Source: Gelatoporia subvermispora B | Taxonomy: Eukaryota > Basidiomycota > Agaricomycetes > Polyporales > Gelatoporiaceae | Assembly (NCBI GenBank): GCA_000320605.2 | Contig: KB445791.1 | Coordinates: forward strand, 3,646,576 to 3,710,575 | Length of the DNA stretch: 64,000 bases | Direction of reading: 5' to 3' | Part shown: positions 61,731 through 64,000 of the stretch, piece after piece | How positions within the stretch are numbered: position 1 is the stretch's first letter | Layout of the letters: the number at the start of each line of letters is the position of its first letter | Notes under the pieces: model-generated | The model's database searches: none | Seen by the model: the letters and a program-made list of their open reading frames with translations, nothing else | Told to the model about the DNA's origin: nothing | Position numbers and translations under genes: made by a program

Positions 61731-62168
61731 GAGTGTGTTCGATCGCCAGAAGATAACTGCCCAAGTAATTGTCCGATACGAAGACGCAAAATTGGCACAC
61801 AGAACGACTCTACACCACGATGTACTAGCAGTTATTGATGGATCTAGAGTTCACCGTGCACGGCGACGAGGAGACGTGCTCGAATTCGTTCGCCGCAGTT
61901 CGTAGCTGGGCGCCTGAGCGGGGGCGAAACACGTGCAGAGTGCGGAGGCCATGTGGCGATCGAGCCCGCCTGGGCATCCGGCCGAGTGTCATGCACAGTC
62001 GCCCCAGACTCGATAAGGAGCAAGCACAAGATACTATGATCCATCCGAGTCATTTCGTACCATCACCCTCGACGTCGTCGAGCTCGGACCAACCCACATC
62101 CCAGCCCATCCCAGTACACACCCACTCCCTGGACAACCTCTTGTTTACTGACTGAACTGTCGATCACC
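61731..62168. promoter_or_regulatory. Divergent promoter, TRF4-type / TauD-type genes
   Basis: 438 bases between two start codons on opposite strands. The right half is CT- and C-rich. No TATA box was seen. Confidence 0.5.
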
Positions 62169-63647
62169 ATGGCCGCCATCGAGACCGCACCCTTACCCCT
62201 GCCGCCCTCCGCGGACCTCTCCAAGTTCGTCGATTTCGGGCGCGAGGTAAAGGGCGTGAACCCCGGTACACTCACCCCCGAACAATTCAAAGAGATAGAG
62301 CGGCTTCTTTACAAGGTGAAGTGCGCCCACACCTTCCATGGACTGTTCTGTTCTCACTAGTGCGATCGGGCATAGCATAGCGCCTTGCTCTTCCGGAATG
62401 TCGATCTCACCCCAGAGCAGCAGTACGCTCTCACAAAGGTATGCTTTCTGATCGTCAACTTTATTCAATCGCTCCAATGACCCGGGGTCAGGCGTTCGAC
62501 CCTACTGCCGAGAACTATGGCCACGGCAATAACAAGACGGAAGGCACCAAGAAGTCGATCCTGCACCCCGATCTCAAGACTATCCCCCGCCAGCCACAAG
62601 TGCAGCTCATTGGTAATGGCACGGTGTATAATCACGAGGGCCTCGCAGAGGCCAAGCTGAAGCACCCGTCGCACACGACCTTCCACAAGACGCGTGTGTC
62701 AGAGGAGGACGAGGCCAAGGGTATCACGCGGTTCTATCGATGGCACATCGACGCAGCCCTGTATGACCTCTCACCTCCGAAAGTGACGACCTTGTACGGA
62801 ATCGAGGTGCCGCAGGGCCCGAGGCAGGTGTGCAGGTACGACGACGGAACCGGTGAGGAGCTCGAAGTCCCACTCGGTACTACTGCATTCGTCTCGGGCA
62901 AGACTATGTTTGCGATCCTCCCGCCTGAGCTGAAGAGCCTTGCGGTGCGGAGCAAGGTCAAGTATGCACCGCACCCGTACGTCTGGATGGCACCTGCGCG
63001 CGCGAAGCCGACCGGTCTTGGGATTGAATCGGATAGTCTGGAGCTGCCTCTGAGTGAGCTTCCGCCTTGGGAAGAGTCGAAGATCAAAGTTCTGCCTCTT
63101 GTAAGTCCTACGTCATATGCAATACCAGCAGTCTGACGCATACTGATGTGCGACGTGCAGCTATGGAAGAACCCTGTCACGGGTGACCTGCATTTTGAAG
63201 TACATCCATGCGGGGCGCTAGAGCTACTGGTGGATCCGTTGCCGGAGGGCGCAAAGCGCGAAGGCGCTCTGCATCCAGACGGCGCGCATATCACGGACCT
63301 GCAGACTGTACGGGATCTGCTGTACAAAATGCAGAGGCCCGCGATTGCCCCGAGCGTGAGTAGCTACGTCATCGCGCACTTGAGCCTAACCTGATCTATA
63401 CAATTCGCAGCTGGTATATCCCCATGATTGGTTAGCGCTTCTTCTGTAGCTGCATTCTTGTTCCTTGCCGCTGACGAGATGTTCTAGGCACGAGAAAGAC
63501 CTTGTCCTCTTCCACAATCGCGGTGTGCTGCATTCTGTGGTGGGCGCATTCAAATCGGATCAGGTGCGCGCGTTCCACCAATGCAACCTTGCCGCGTCGG
63601 ACGACCCAGTCGGCCCCGACGCGGACGACGTCAAGAAGTGGGCATGA
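62169..63647 (+). CDS. TauD/TfdA-family 2-oxoglutarate dioxygenase
   Basis: Exons 62169-62315, 62376-62438, 62492-63100, 63161-63355, 63411-63430 and 63488-63647 encode 397 residues. The iron ligands are H155 and D157 in RWHIDAAL and H360 in RGVLHSVVG, and the 2-oxoglutarate Arg is R372 in QVRAFHQCN. HSALLFRNVDLTPEQQYALT near residue 50 is also typical of the family. Bacterial members release sulfite from taurine; the fungal substrate may be taurine or another sulfonate and is not shown by the sequence. No targeting signal, so cytosolic. The fifth exon is only 20 bases but is needed to join VYPHDW to HEKDL. Confidence 0.9.
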
Positions 63648-64000
63648 TCGTACACAAGAATCAGCGCAACGAATTCACTTATGGCACAACTGTCGGAGAT
63701 GGTGTAGGATATGATGAAATGACGATTTTCATTCGTCGGGTGGATATACCGGAAACTTGGAAGTTGGACGGACCACGCAATGTAATGAGTAGTATGACTT
63801 GGCTTGTGTAATTGATGCCTCATTTTTCGTATTACTTCATTGTCGGATTCACCGGACGCTTGTTCCTCATCGAGTGTGCCAAAGTTGGTCTAAGTCCATA
63901 TGGACGGACTTTCGGAGGATTGCAAGCGCAGGCGTCGTGGCGGCCACTAGCGCGGGTGGCGGACAATTAGCGCGTTCTGACTAGCGCGTCGGCAGCGCGC
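63648..64000. other. 3' flank at window end
   Basis: Terminator side of the dioxygenase gene; no gene recognised before the window ends. Confidence 0.5.

Overview
This window looks like nuclear chromosomal DNA of a basidiomycete fungus, most likely an Agaricomycete. The reasons are dense genes split by many 45-85 base GT-AG introns, the protein families present (F-box proteins with divergent bodies, TauD- and prolyl-hydroxylase-type dioxygenases, a fungal Gon7-type small protein), and a generally GC-rich sequence. No bacterial, viral or organellar gene was recognised. The species cannot be named from the sequence alone.

Left part (1-17.3 kb). A mitochondrial polyprenyl diphosphate synthase (COQ1 type, 811-2338) is followed by a Ser-rich protein with a homeodomain-like helix-turn-helix (2750-4503). 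Then comes a gene-free stretch of 6.8 kb (4504-11315) that is GC-rich except for a small AT-rich patch. An 808-residue low-complexity orphan protein (11316-13742) faces a minus-strand coiled-coil gene of the FGFR1OP2/SIKE family, a predicted STRIPAK-complex subunit (14503-15762 plus an unresolved 5' end). Next to it is a plus-strand protein with an R3HCC1-type RRM (16422-17289).

Middle part (17.8-42 kb) is an accessory-looking zone with three local gene families in different states of repair. First, four tandem copies of a TPR gene: one decayed copy (17815-19640), two apparently intact 12-exon copies (19929-22235 and 22674-24946) and one deleted copy (25666-26660). Second, two Fe(II)/2-oxoglutarate oxygenase paralogues, one broken with changed metal ligands (36056-37435) and one intact (38370-39884). 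Third, two small hydrophilic proteins whose upstream regions share TATA and CRE-like sites, one intact (40315-40775) and one with a single in-frame stop (41361-41922). Between them lie a NIPA-type magnesium transporter (26945-29364, minus) and two F-box proteins facing away from each other (30248-31689 minus and 33997-35435 plus).

Right part (42-64 kb) is mostly housekeeping: a homeobox transcription factor (42479-43840), a family-16 methyltransferase (44143-45396, minus), a Gon7-like KEOPS subunit (45791-46072), mitochondrial ribosomal protein uL2m (46273-47528, minus) sharing a 149-base promoter with RVB2 (47678-49510), a plant-SCI1-like SR-rich protein (53337-54530, minus), ribosomal proteins eL21 (54812-55461, minus) and uS4 (55719-56559) sharing one divergent promoter, a secreted GH20 hexosaminidase (57287-59439), a TRF4-type non-canonical poly(A) polymerase (59664-61730, minus) and a TauD-family dioxygenase (62169-63647). 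The stretch 49511-53336 has no intact gene but holds coding-like pieces that suggest one or more decayed genes.

The exon structures given with coordinates were built by hand from splice signals. For COQ1, the helix-turn-helix gene, the R3HCC1-like gene, both F-box genes, the intact oxygenase, the hydrophilins, the homeobox gene, uL2m, RVB2, SCI1-like, eL21, uS4, GH20 and TauD, the exon lengths sum to whole codons and the phases agree.
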